Below, one piece after another: positions 16,900 through 25,701 of a stretch of DNA of 64,000 nt (the first letter of the stretch is position 1; every line of letters starts with the position of its first letter). The translations under genes were made by a program, and so were the position numbers. Below the pieces are notes generated by a model, which did no database searches, was not told where the DNA came from, and saw nothing but the letters and a program-made list of their open reading frames with translations. Source of the stretch: Methanococcoides alaskense (GTDB lineage: Archaea; Halobacteriota; Methanosarcinia; Methanosarcinales; Methanosarcinaceae); contig NZ_JAVDQI010000008.1 of assembly GCF_031454185.1 (NCBI RefSeq), positions 1 through 64,000 of the forward strand, read 5' to 3'.

Positions 16900-17290
16900 A
16901 AGGTTGGGCGAAGTCGAAAGCTTTTGCCTGATTTTATCAGAATCATGCCTGTCAATTTCATAAGATAGATTCTGGAAATCGCCTGTCTTCCTACAAGCTG
17001 ATGACTTAACTTTCTCGCCTTGAGCAACAGGACAGATTTCCAGAAATTCTTCTTCTTCTTCCTATACTCGACCTTACTGTTCATCAGAGAATTAAACTCA
17101 TCAGTAACCTTCCTTGCTCCAGTAGGTCTAAGCCTTAATGAAAAACTCTCAGTCCTGATAAAGTCCTTACTATCCATAACTCCCTTTTCGATCAGGTTCA
17201 TAACAGCAATATCAACAATGAAACTAATCGCTCTTTTAATCTTAGGGAACTTACCTGTAAGTAGCTTTGATTCTAAAATATCAGGGAGTA
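16900..17290 (-). pseudogene. Cas1-like gene fragment (frameshifted, both ends missing)
   Basis: Reading leftwards from 17290 the frame gives SKLLTGKFPKIKRAISFIVD, then IAVMNLIEKGVMDSKDFIRT, then ESFSLRLRPTGARKVTDEFN, and onward to LSHQLVGR. A frameshift then occurs, and the same protein continues as DFQNLSYEIDRHDSDKIRQ. This matches the C-terminal half of Cas1 (helical lobe, KDFxRTExxxLRLRP). The end is cut at about 16915, exactly where GC-rich foreign DNA begins. The closest relative in the window is at 53.5-54.0 kb. No cas neighbours or CRISPR repeats are present, so this is a remnant. Confidence 0.65.
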
Positions 17291-17358
17291 AGTATTGATC
17301 TTTTTATATTGAACAATGGTTCTCCGGTATCTCAGATATATCATTGATCTTCTTCAAT

Positions 17359-17931
17359 TCATTTTTTAGATCGCAGGAACATGGACAGCATCTCAAGTTC
17401 ATCGTAAGGTATCTGCATTTCTTGCAGGGACTCTCTGGAATAGAAATCCGAAGCTTCCTTTGCATAAGACTCAAGGCTTGTCTCCCATTGCAGCAGTTTT
17501 TCAGCTTTTTCAGCAGCAGGAATATCTGCTGTCGATATTGTGTCCATTGCCCAGGCTGATATGTCTTTGATGATCATAAAACCCAATGGACATGGTTGTA
17601 ATCCCAATGATATCCCTGAATCGTTCACTTTGAATGGGTACATACCACAAACAGTTAGTCTTTTTTCATAGATCTCACATCTGTTGGTCGGGTTAAGAAA
17701 TGAACATGGGCTGGTCATAACATAAAGAGCTGGAACAAGAAGATCACTTTTAATATCCTTCACTTTTTCAGGATAATTTTCTTTTAAAAAGTTGAACTCA
17801 TCTTCGAATATATGGACTTGTCCATTCCTGCAACATTCTGCCTTACAGCTATCAGGACATTCATAATGTTGCAGAATGTTCTGTATTGTATTGTAGTGAA
17901 TAGCTTTTTTTACCATCATAACAGAGTTCAA
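17359..17931 (-). CDS. YkgJ-family cysteine-cluster protein
   Basis: The 190-aa protein has the family signature C-x3-C-x3-CC near the N-terminus (CPDSCKAECC, residues about 25-34). Further cysteines follow in SPCSFLNPTNRCEIYEKRL, VCGMYPF and QPCPLGF. The pattern is that of the UPF0153/YkgJ (CxxCxxCC) group, thought to bind zinc or an Fe-S cluster; the role is unknown. The gene is complete. The start may be any of the methionines 1, 5 or 6. It stands alone, convergent with nothing, between the cas1 remnant and the pst operon. Confidence 0.75.
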   Translation of the reverse strand: MNSVMMVKKAIHYNTIQNILQHYECPDSCKAECCRNGQVHIFEDEFNFLKENYPEKVKDIKSDLLVPALYVMTSPCSFLNPTNRCEIYEKRLTVCGMYPFKVNDSGISLGLQPCPLGFMIIKDISAWAMDTISTADIPAAEKAEKLLQWETSLESYAKEASDFYSRESLQEMQIPYDELEMLSMFLRSKK

Positions 17932-18234
17932 AATAGTAAATCTCCATTTTTAGAAATTATTTTGTAAATTAAAAACAAGAAGTATCTTCAATAAGGAGAT
18001 AGCACATATATAGAGACTTTGCTTTACTAAATTGTCCTTCTTGAGTTCTTTGTCTGTTATGAACCATGGAGAAAATTACTTGGACCAATACAAGTAAGCT
18101 AATTTCACGGTATCATTATCCATCCTAGCCCCCCTTCCCCACTAGGTCTATGAGGTCCCGACAAATAAGAAATGAAAATAAATGAAATAAAAAAATGATG
18201 TAGATAAGGCTCATTTAACCTTATCTCCATTTTT
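17932..18234. other. Intergenic region downstream of phoU
   Basis: It contains the terminator of the pst operon at 18202-18226 and otherwise AT-rich sequence with one C-rich tract near 18128-18140. No gene is seen. Confidence 0.4.
18202..18226 (-). terminator. Terminator of the pst-phoU operon
   Basis: AGATAAGG and CCTTATCT form an 8-bp stem with a 9-nt loop. On the reverse strand it is followed by a run of seven T (complement of 18190-18196). It lies 9 nt past the phoU stop. Confidence 0.65.
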
Positions 18235-18885
18235 TTAATTCAGGTTGACCCTCTGATTAGTTGCGATATAAACAACACCCTCACAGATATTGCATGCATG
18301 GTCAGCAATGCGTTCCAGATATCTGAGAACAAAGATAAGATCGACAGCATTCGGGATCAGGGTTGCATCCTCTATCATCAGGTTCACCAGTTTTTGCCAG
18401 GTGGAATAGAACAATCTGTCAACCTGACTATCTTCTTCAGCAGTAGCCTTTGCAAGTTCAGCATCATTTTCAGCATAGGCTTTCATTGAATTCTCCATCA
18501 TCATTTGTGTGATGGATGCGATCGTGTTGATCTCCGCCAAAGGTATGACGTGCTCACCTTCGATCTTACTAACAAGTTCCGCTATGTTCACTGCAAAATC
18601 GCTCATTCTTTCAAGGTCGATGGCTATCTTATAAGAAGCGGTAATCAAACGAAGGTCCTTTGCCATTGGTTGCTGTAAGGCCAGCAAGTGCACGGTAGCT
18701 TTCTCTACATCATATTCAAGATCATCAACAATGGAATCCATCTCAATGACATTCTTTGCAAGTTCAAGGTCAAGATATTCCAATGCCTGTATGGAATTCA
18801 CCAGCATTTTCTGGGATAGAACTCCCATCTCCTGAATTTCCGACCTGAGGTCCTCAAGTCGCTGACTGAATCTTTCTCTGACCAT
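18235..18885 (-). CDS. phoU: Phosphate-specific transport accessory protein PhoU
   Basis: The 216-aa all-helical protein has the two PhoU repeats (about residues 10-100 and 115-205), each with an acidic metal-binding pattern: VIEMDSIVDDLEYDVEK in the first and ATAEEDSQVDRLFYSTWQ in the second. PhoU represses or modulates uptake by the Pst transporter when phosphate is plentiful. It is the last gene of pstS-pstC-pstA-pstB-phoU and starts 4 nt after pstB. A strong hairpin terminator follows it. Confidence 0.93.
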   Translation of the reverse strand: MVRERFSQRLEDLRSEIQEMGVLSQKMLVNSIQALEYLDLELAKNVIEMDSIVDDLEYDVEKATVHLLALQQPMAKDLRLITASYKIAIDLERMSDFAVNIAELVSKIEGEHVIPLAEINTIASITQMMMENSMKAYAENDAELAKATAEEDSQVDRLFYSTWQKLVNLMIEDATLIPNAVDLIFVLRYLERIADHACNICEGVVYIATNQRVNLN

Positions 18886-18889
18886 GATA

Positions 18890-19657
18890 TCAACCGAATC
18901 TTCCTGTTATGTAATCCTCGGTGCTCTTCACCTGCGGATCTTCAAATATGTGCTTTGTCCTTCCAAACTCGATAAGTTCTCCAAGCAGGAAGAACGCCGT
19001 ATGGTCGGAAATACGTGCTGCTTGTTGCATATTGTGTGTCACAATGACAATGGTGTAATCCTTTTTAAGTTCAAGAATAAGATCCTCGATCTTGGATGTG
19101 GATATAGGGTCAAGAGCGCTGCATGGTTCGTCGAACAGTAGTATTTCAGGCTTGACTGCAAGTGCTCTTGCAATGCACAACCTTTGCTGTTGTCCGCCAC
19201 TAAGCGAAAAAGCCGGATCTCCAAGCCTGTCCTGTACCTCTCCCATAAGGGCAGCATCATTGAGTGCCTTGTGTACCCTTTCATTGGTCTCGGATTTTGA
19301 ACAACCATGTATCTTTGGACCATATGCTATATTATCATAGATCGACATGGGGAAAGGATTTGGCTTCTGGAAGACCATGCCAACCTTTTTCCTCAGGTCA
19401 ACGACATCCACATCCTTTTCGTAGATGTTCTCATCATCAACAAGTACTTCTCCTTCTATTCTGCATGATTTTACCAGATCGTTCATACGGTTCAGACATC
19501 TGAGGAAAGTGGATTTTCCACAACCTGAAGGACCTATCAAAGCAGTAACACTTTTTTCCGGTATGTCGAGTGAAATATCTTTGAGTGCGTGTTTTTCACC
19601 ATACCAGAGATTGAGGTCTTTAATATTGATATTCGTATTAATTTCATTTTTAGACAT
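18890..19657 (-). CDS. pstB: Phosphate ABC transporter ATP-binding protein PstB
   Basis: The 255-aa ATPase has Walker A GPSGCGKST at residues 42-50, Q-loop FQKPNPFP, signature LSGGQQQR at 152-159, Walker B ILLFDEP at 172-178 and the switch histidine in THNM at about 208. It drives high-affinity phosphate import through PstC/PstA. The PstB-specific CxRxNxxxxL segment after Walker A (LRCLNRMNDL) supports the phosphate assignment. It lies between pstA and phoU in the same operon. Confidence 0.96.
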   Translation of the reverse strand: MSKNEINTNINIKDLNLWYGEKHALKDISLDIPEKSVTALIGPSGCGKSTFLRCLNRMNDLVKSCRIEGEVLVDDENIYEKDVDVVDLRKKVGMVFQKPNPFPMSIYDNIAYGPKIHGCSKSETNERVHKALNDAALMGEVQDRLGDPAFSLSGGQQQRLCIARALAVKPEILLFDEPCSALDPISTSKIEDLILELKKDYTIVIVTHNMQQAARISDHTAFFLLGELIEFGRTKHIFEDPQVKSTEDYITGRFG

Positions 19658-19679
19658 AAGATCATCCTCGAATTCTCTT

Positions 19680-20540
19680 TTACCTGTTCAATTTGTTCCG
19701 ATAATGTCTTCTTATCAGTACTGCGATGCTGTTCATCATAACAACTATCAAGAGCAGTATCAATGCTGTTCCATACTGGATCGGACGTGTTTGTGCTATA
19801 CTCGTACCCGAGGTCGCCAGCACGAAAAGGTGGTATGGCAATGCCATGAACTGGGAGAACACCGAATCCGGTATTCTTGGTAAGAAGTATGCTGCACCTG
19901 TGAGCAGTATGGGTGCTGTTTCACCTGCAACCCTGCCGATACTCAGGATTATACCTGTCATCATTCCGGGGATCGCTGCAGGAAGTATGACCTTTCTTGT
20001 GGTCTGCCATTTAGTAACGCCAAGAGCAAGGGAAGCTTCCCTGTATTCCTGTGGTACTGTCATCAATGCTTCTTTGCTTGCACGGATTATCACGGGTACT
20101 ATTAGCAAAGCCAACGTCAGGGAGGCTGACAGGAGCGAAGCTCCGAATCCAAAGTACTTGACGAACAATGCCAGTCCGAAAAGACCGAACACTACTGATG
20201 GTGTACCTGCAAGATTATTGATCGCCATCTCAATTGCCCAGGAAGCACGTCCCGGAGTTGAATATTCATTAAGGTAAATTGCTGAGAGTATGCCAAGAGG
20301 AATGGCAAAGGCCATTGAAAGTCCTATGAGCATCAAACTTCCCATTATAGCCGGATAAATGCCTCCCTGGGTCATTCTTTTCATCGGCATCTGGGTTATG
20401 AAATCAAGGCTGAGTGCACTGTATCCGTTGACAGTGATATAGATCACAATGATCGATACGAAAGCGAGCACAAGCGCCATGGAGAGCCTTAGCGTAGCAA
20501 ATGCCAGCTTCTCGGATGTCTTTGGTCTTAAGAACATCAT
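19680..20540 (-). CDS. pstA: Phosphate ABC transporter permease PstA
   Basis: The 286-aa membrane protein has six hydrophobic spans. Its permease coupling loop is EASLALGVTKWQTTRKVILPAA, the EAA-type site that contacts PstB. GLFGLALFVKYFGFG and GETAPILLTGAAY are PstA features. It starts inside the end of pstC (4-nt overlap), as is usual for paired permeases. Confidence 0.94.
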   Translation of the reverse strand: MMFLRPKTSEKLAFATLRLSMALVLAFVSIIVIYITVNGYSALSLDFITQMPMKRMTQGGIYPAIMGSLMLIGLSMAFAIPLGILSAIYLNEYSTPGRASWAIEMAINNLAGTPSVVFGLFGLALFVKYFGFGASLLSASLTLALLIVPVIIRASKEALMTVPQEYREASLALGVTKWQTTRKVILPAAIPGMMTGIILSIGRVAGETAPILLTGAAYFLPRIPDSVFSQFMALPYHLFVLATSGTSIAQTRPIQYGTALILLLIVVMMNSIAVLIRRHYRNKLNR

Positions 20541-21430
20541 ACTCCCTCCTGGAGTCTGTATTTCTTCTTAACGCTATCAGCGATAAGATTGATCATGAAT
20601 GTTATTAGGAAAAGTACTGCGCCTACTGCGAACAGGGCATGGAAATGTTCACTTCCCTGTGGAACTTCTCCCATTTCAAGGGCAATGGTCGCGGTCATTG
20701 TCCTTACCGGATCAAAAAGACCTTCGGGAATTCCGGGTATGATCGCAGTATTTCCTGTGACCATCATGACGGTCATGGTCTCACCGATAGCTCTTCCGAT
20801 ACCAAGCATAACGGCTGCGGATATTCCTGACAGTGCTGCCGGTAATACTACTCTGTAGATGGTCTGCCATTTGGTACTTCCAAGGGCAAGGGAACCTTCC
20901 TTGAGTGCAGTGGGAACTGAATTAATGGCATCCTCTGACACTGATATAATTGTAGGCAATGCCATCATTCCAAGCATGATAGAACCTGCGAGGGCTGTCT
21001 GTCCCGTGGGAAGATCTAACAGGTCCTGTAATAATGGGACCACTACGATAAGTCCGAAGAAACCGTAAACAACAGAAGGTATGCCTGCGAGGATCTCAAC
21101 AAATGGTTTGATCAATTGTGCTATTTTGGGGTCTGCGAGTTCTGATATATAGATAGCAGAAGCAAGTCCAAGAGGCACTGAAAGGACAATGGCGCCGGCT
21201 GTTACGATCAATGATCCTGTCAACAGAGGCAACAATCCGAATTTTGCCGGTGATGATGAGGGATACCAAGAAGTTTCGGTTAAGAACGAAATGATGGAAT
21301 AATCACCGAACAAAAGATATCCTTCTCTAAAAAGGAAAAAACAAAGAAGGAATAGGGCTACAACTGTAACTCCACTTACCATTAAGAGCGTGGATTCAAT
21401 TGCCTTTTCCTTCTTTTTTCTATGCATCAT
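20537..21430 (-). CDS. pstC: Phosphate ABC transporter permease PstC
   Basis: The 297-aa permease has an N-terminal membrane span and long periplasm-side loop before the core. The EAA-type loop EGSLALGSTKWQTIYRVVLPAA and GRAIGETMTVMMVTGN are the PstC hallmarks. It pairs with PstA, which overlaps it by 4 nt, to form the phosphate channel. It follows pstS by 35 nt. Confidence 0.94.
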   Translation of the reverse strand: MMHRKKKEKAIESTLLMVSGVTVVALFLLCFFLFREGYLLFGDYSIISFLTETSWYPSSSPAKFGLLPLLTGSLIVTAGAIVLSVPLGLASAIYISELADPKIAQLIKPFVEILAGIPSVVYGFFGLIVVVPLLQDLLDLPTGQTALAGSIMLGMMALPTIISVSEDAINSVPTALKEGSLALGSTKWQTIYRVVLPAALSGISAAVMLGIGRAIGETMTVMMVTGNTAIIPGIPEGLFDPVRTMTATIALEMGEVPQGSEHFHALFAVGAVLFLITFMINLIADSVKKKYRLQEGV

Positions 21431-21465
21431 GATCTATCCCTTATCCTTAGAGGGTATTAAAAAAG

Positions 21466-22323
21466 TTAAGCAGGGAAGTACCCTACTTCAAAGACTGTTT
21501 CTTCTCCGGTCTCGCTGGAGAGGAATTCAATGAACTCAAGTGCAAGGCCTGTTGGTTCACCGTTGGTGTAGAAATAAAGCGGTCTTGCAAGTGGGTATGT
21601 ACCTGCGAGAATGTTCTCTGAGGTTGGTTCTTCAGCACCGCTGCCATTGTCCACTGCAAGTGCTTTTGTAGTACCATCAAGATAAGCAACACCGACATAA
21701 CCGATAGCGTTCTTGTTCTGTGACACGGTCTGGATGATCGCTCCGGTTGATGGGTTGATAAGTGCATCAGCCCTGTATTCGTTGCCTTCCATTACTTCTT
21801 CCTTGAAGTATTCGTAAGTGCCGGAACTGCTGTCACGTGAGAGGACTACTATTTCACGGTCTTCACCACCGACCTCATTCCAGTTGGAGACGTCTCCTAC
21901 ATAGATCGCTTTGATCTGCTCGAATGTCAGATCCGATACGGGGTTTTCCGGGTTTACTACAACAGAGATGCCATCCCATGCAATTGTCTGCTCAACAGGA
22001 TCGATGCCATTTGCCTGTGCATTCTCTATCTCTGATCCTTTCATTTCTCTTGATGTCATTGCGATGTCTATTTCGCCATCAATGAGTGCTGCGATTCCCA
22101 CACCGGACCCTCCTCCGATGATGGATATACTCGTGTCAGGGTATTCCATCATGTAAACTTCAGCTTCAGCCTGTGCAAGTGGAAGAACTGTATCGGATCC
22201 CTTGATCATAATCGACTGCATTTCTGCTTCACTATCGTCATTACCAACACAACCTGCTCCGAAAAGAGCAAGTGAAGTGACCAGCAAGAGTGTGATAATA
22301 TATGAGATTGATTTTTTGGACAT
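21466..22323 (-). CDS. pstS: Phosphate-binding lipoprotein PstS
   Basis: The 285-aa protein has a signal peptide with lipobox LFGAGC, lipid-attachment cysteine at C25, then an acidic linker. The phosphate-binding landmarks are IMIKGSDTVLPLAQAEAE, GGGSGVGIAALIDGEIDIAM and SRDSSSGTYEYF. It captures phosphate outside the membrane and delivers it to PstCA. It is the first gene of the operon. Upstream DNA at 22390-22470 holds several TATA-like tracts that probably include the phosphate-responsive promoter. Confidence 0.95.
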   Translation of the reverse strand: MSKKSISYIITLLLVTSLALFGAGCVGNDDSEAEMQSIMIKGSDTVLPLAQAEAEVYMMEYPDTSISIIGGGSGVGIAALIDGEIDIAMTSREMKGSEIENAQANGIDPVEQTIAWDGISVVVNPENPVSDLTFEQIKAIYVGDVSNWNEVGGEDREIVVLSRDSSSGTYEYFKEEVMEGNEYRADALINPSTGAIIQTVSQNKNAIGYVGVAYLDGTTKALAVDNGSGAEEPTSENILAGTYPLARPLYFYTNGEPTGLALEFIEFLSSETGEETVFEVGYFPA

Positions 22324-22561
22324 TTTTAGACCTTCTTGAACCTATCCTTTTTGCCTGGTGGACCAGTCCTATAAAGGTGCAAATGAGTTGAAATGCATAT
22401 ATAGTCTCTCAGTATATTATATAGTGAAGTATATATACCCGTATAGAAGCAATAGTAATATATATTCTATATATTTATCGAGAAATTAAATATCGATCTA
22501 AAATTTAAAAAGAATGATCTAACACCTTTCATTAAGATGTTAAAGCAAATACAAAATCTTA

Positions 22562-23134
22562 TTATTCACCTATTGGCAAGATCGTTCTACCGAACTTTTC
22601 ATTTATTATTTCAGCCAGTGCCAGGTATATTGCACTAAGGCCACAAAAGATCCCTTCATAACCAGCGAATTGCTTCAATGCTGCATTTCCTGTGAGATCG
22701 GATATGGCCAGCAATAAGAATAACAATGTCAATGATCCGAAGACGACTTGCAAGGCCCTGTTAGCTTTGAAGGTACCTATGAACATCCCGAAGGTGAACA
22801 GTCCCCACATGAATAGATATGCTGACATTTCTATTGCGCTTGGAGCTTCTCCTATGCCTAATTTTGGTGCGATCAGTATGAATACTAAAGTAAGCCAGAA
22901 TGCTCCATATGACGTGAATGCCGTTGTCCCAAAGGTATTACCATTTTTCCATTCCATTACCCCTGCTATAATTTGAGCGATTCCCCCATAAAACAGACCC
23001 ATGGCTAAGATAGTTACTCCCAGTCCAAAGAATCCTGCATTATGCAAATTAAGTAACACCGTGGTCATTCCAAACCCCATTAATCCCAATGGTGCCGGAT
23101 TTGCTGTTGTGATCTTGATCACACTTTCATCCAT
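22562..23134 (-). CDS. GPR1/FUN34/YaaH (SatP) family acetate transporter-like protein
   Basis: From ATG 23134 (MDESVIKITTANPAPLGLMG) the protein has 190 aa and six membrane spans. A GGGGGGAG ribosome-binding site precedes this start, so the longer TTG form is unlikely. The family signature NPAPLGLMGFGMTT is at about residues 12-25. GGIAQIIAGVMEWKNGNTFGTTAFTSYGAFW and a late FxGxxAxY-type segment follow. SatP/AceP proteins move acetate or succinate with protons, or form channels. In a methanogen, acetate or ammonium-linked roles are both possible. The gene is monocistronic. Confidence 0.88.
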   Translation of the reverse strand: MDESVIKITTANPAPLGLMGFGMTTVLLNLHNAGFFGLGVTILAMGLFYGGIAQIIAGVMEWKNGNTFGTTAFTSYGAFWLTLVFILIAPKLGIGEAPSAIEMSAYLFMWGLFTFGMFIGTFKANRALQVVFGSLTLLFLLLAISDLTGNAALKQFAGYEGIFCGLSAIYLALAEIINEKFGRTILPIGE

Positions 23135-23359
23135 CTCATACTCCCCCCTTATCAATTACCATATCACTTACAATAAAGTTTATGGGTGATGTAGATATAA
23201 ACATTATCAATTATTAGTGCTTAATTTTTGAATTATTAATATATGATCAATTGAATGCCTTCATCAAAAATGGACAATCTTATAATGCATAAACATGTAA
23301 ATTCAGATATCTTTTCACACATCATATATTATCCAAACTAACATCGGAGATCCAAAACC

Positions 23360-24736
23360 ATGACCGATATCCTCATCACAAACACAAAGGTCTTCTACAA
23401 CAATATTCTGCAGCCTGGTGAAGTCCAGATCAATGACGGGAAGATCCAACGGATCGCAAAGAATATCACTTCAGCAGACCCGGACCTTCTTATCGACGCA
23501 AAGGGAGCATTGACAATTCCTGGGGGTATTGATGTACATGTGCATTTCAGGGAGCCTGGAATGATAAAAAAAGAGGACTGGTACACAGGGTCATGTTCAG
23601 CGGCTGCTGGTGGTACTACTACTGTTGTCGAGCATCCGAACACCATTCCACCTACCATTGACAAATCATCCTTCAAAGAAAAACTTAAACTCGCAAACCG
23701 CAAATCGATAATTGATTTCGGCATCAATGGTGGTGTAACAAAGAACCTCGAGTCACTTTCCCTTCTTTGGGAATTGGGAGTCACATCGTTTGGAGAGATA
23801 TTCATGGCCGAGTCCACAGGCGGGCTGAATATAGACGAGAAGGACTTTTCGGAAGCTCTCGGGATAATCAAGGAACTTGATGCTGTCGCCTGTATACATG
23901 CAGAGGATGAGAACATCCGCCTTGAGAATGAGAAATTGTTAAAACATGATCTTTCTCCCAATTCACATTCCAGGATACGCTCGAATCTGTGTGAGGGAAT
24001 TGCTGTCCAGAATGCGCTTGAGACCATCGCAGAAAAGGGGACAAGGTCACACTTTTGTCACATCAGTACACTTGATGCATTGGGCCTGATACGCAAAGAG
24101 GCATATGTGGCCAAAAATGAAGGACGTGAGAGCAAAGTCACCTGTGAGACGGCACCACACCACCTTTTCCTTTCGACAAGGGACTGGGACAGGCTTGGCA
24201 CTTTCGGGAAGATGAACCCTCCACTGCGTGATCGCAGGAACGTAAAAGCGCTGATGAATGCCATAAATGATGGAACTGTAAATGCGATAGCTTCCGATCA
24301 CGCACCGCATACCGAATTTGACAAGGACCTTGACATCAGGAGTGCACCCTCCGGTGTGCCAGGTGTGGAGACACTTATGCCTCTTATGCTCATGGCCGTC
24401 AAGAAGAACCTGCTTCCAATTGGCAGGATGATCGAGGTAACAAGCCGAAACCCTGCTCGTATCTTTGGTCTTGATACAAAGCATTCAAAGGGCGTATTTG
24501 CTGAAGGGTATGATGCTGATCTGATCATTGTGGATACACACACTGCTGCCCCCATAAAAGCAGACAAGCTTCACAGTAAAGCCGGATGGACACCATTTGA
24601 GAACATGGATGCAATATTCCCGAAAATGACCATTTCAAAAGGCGAGGTCATCTGGGATGAGGAGTTAATTGCCGAGAAGGGGCGTGGCAAATTCCTTGAA
24701 GGTTATGGCAGTCCTGAGGAAGAATTATGTACATAA
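23360..24736 (+). CDS. pyrC: Dihydroorotase
   Basis: The 458-aa amidohydrolase closes carbamoyl-aspartate to dihydroorotate in pyrimidine synthesis. Metal ligands H60 and H62 lie in DVHVHFREPG. Later metal/active-site pieces are CIHAEDENIR, SHFCHIST, CETAPHHLFL, KMNPPLR and ASDHAPHT. The position that often holds a carbamylated lysine reads GEIFMAESTGG, so the bridging lysine is not obvious. GGAG lies 9 nt before the ATG. The gene is followed after 59 bp by a separately promoted KaiC-like gene. Confidence 0.93.
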   Translation: MTDILITNTKVFYNNILQPGEVQINDGKIQRIAKNITSADPDLLIDAKGALTIPGGIDVHVHFREPGMIKKEDWYTGSCSAAAGGTTTVVEHPNTIPPTIDKSSFKEKLKLANRKSIIDFGINGGVTKNLESLSLLWELGVTSFGEIFMAESTGGLNIDEKDFSEALGIIKELDAVACIHAEDENIRLENEKLLKHDLSPNSHSRIRSNLCEGIAVQNALETIAEKGTRSHFCHISTLDALGLIRKEAYVAKNEGRESKVTCETAPHHLFLSTRDWDRLGTFGKMNPPLRDRRNVKALMNAINDGTVNAIASDHAPHTEFDKDLDIRSAPSGVPGVETLMPLMLMAVKKNLLPIGRMIEVTSRNPARIFGLDTKHSKGVFAEGYDADLIIVDTHTAAPIKADKLHSKAGWTPFENMDAIFPKMTISKGEVIWDEELIAEKGRGKFLEGYGSPEEELCT

Positions 24737-24765
24737 ATTATGATATTGTGGACATAAATGTAAAT

Positions 24766-24777
24766 CTTTAAATACTT
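24766..24777 (+). promoter_or_regulatory. TATA box of the KaiC-like gene
   Basis: TCTTTAAATACT lies 19-30 nt before ATG 24796. The expected initiation point is at the start codon (leaderless mRNA). Confidence 0.45.
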
Positions 24778-24795
24778 AGACACCAACATAATTAT

Positions 24796-25701
24796 ATGGC
24801 TCGAAATAAGTTCCCTGTTCACACTACATTAAGTTCTGAAGCTGTTAAAATACTTGAACGATATGAAAAGGAACTCGGAGCCAAGAATCTGGTACTTGAA
24901 AAGGCATTGCTGTCACTTGACAGTACCAAGTTCAAATCCAAGATAGATATCAACAATATCGATAAAGCCATAAAGAGAATAGGCACAGGTGTATTAGGAC
25001 TCGACGAAATGCTTGAAGGTGGTATTCCAAAAGGGTTCTCCGTGGTTGTCACAGGACCTCCGGGCACAGGCAAAACAACTCTTGGCATGCAATTTTTAAT
25101 GGAAGGCGTAAAAGCTGATGAAAAGTGTCTTTTCTTTTCGTTTGAAGAACGTATCCCACAGCTCATCCAGCATTTTATGCGGTTTGGCTGGGACCTTGGA
25201 AGTCACATCGATGATGGATATCTTGAGATATTCGGGATGTCAATGCTGACATTTGAAGATATCGGAGAGATAATAGAAACCTACAAACCACAAAGAATAG
25301 TGTTCGATTCACTGAATGTGTTCACAGATCCGCAAGAGTTCCGTAGATCCGTGTCCTGGCGTTCTTTGCATAAACTTCTCAAAAAGATGAACATCACCAC
25401 ACTCCTTGTTACTGAAAAGGAATTTGGTATAAGAGCAAGGTCATATGATACATATGATTTTGTAGGCGATGGCATAATTTTCCTGGACAAGATACAGGTA
25501 AACGAAGTAGAACCTACTCTCACACCTGTTATGGCAGTCCAGAAGATGAGGGGTACAAAAGTTGACACAACGCCTCAGCCATTCAGGTTTACAGATAAAG
25601 GGATCGCAAAATATAGAACTGTCAATCTCATGTCAAACAAACTTCAGGAAAGAATGAATGCGGCTCATAGTTCCTTATCAGAGGAACCACGAGACCAGTG
25701 A
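24796..25701 (+). CDS. KaiC-like RecA-superfamily ATPase with N-terminal ribbon-helix-helix-like segment
   Basis: The product has 301 aa. Residues 8-40 (VHTTLSSEAVKILERYEKEL) look like a ribbon-helix-helix DNA-binding or dimerisation element. Residues 60 to about 280 form one KaiC domain: RIGTGVLGLDEMLEGGIPKG, Walker A GPPGTGKTT at 87-95, tandem glutamates in FSFEER (117-118) and Walker B IVFDSL (168-173). Archaeal single-domain KaiC proteins are signalling ATPases, often linked to motility or transcription; no specific role is evident. Its 3' end overlaps by 24 bp the 3' end of the convergent DUF1614-like gene. Confidence 0.85.
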   Translation: MARNKFPVHTTLSSEAVKILERYEKELGAKNLVLEKALLSLDSTKFKSKIDINNIDKAIKRIGTGVLGLDEMLEGGIPKGFSVVVTGPPGTGKTTLGMQFLMEGVKADEKCLFFSFEERIPQLIQHFMRFGWDLGSHIDDGYLEIFGMSMLTFEDIGEIIETYKPQRIVFDSLNVFTDPQEFRRSVSWRSLHKLLKKMNITTLLVTEKEFGIRARSYDTYDFVGDGIIFLDKIQVNEVEPTLTPVMAVQKMRGTKVDTTPQPFRFTDKGIAKYRTVNLMSNKLQERMNAAHSSLSEEPRDQ

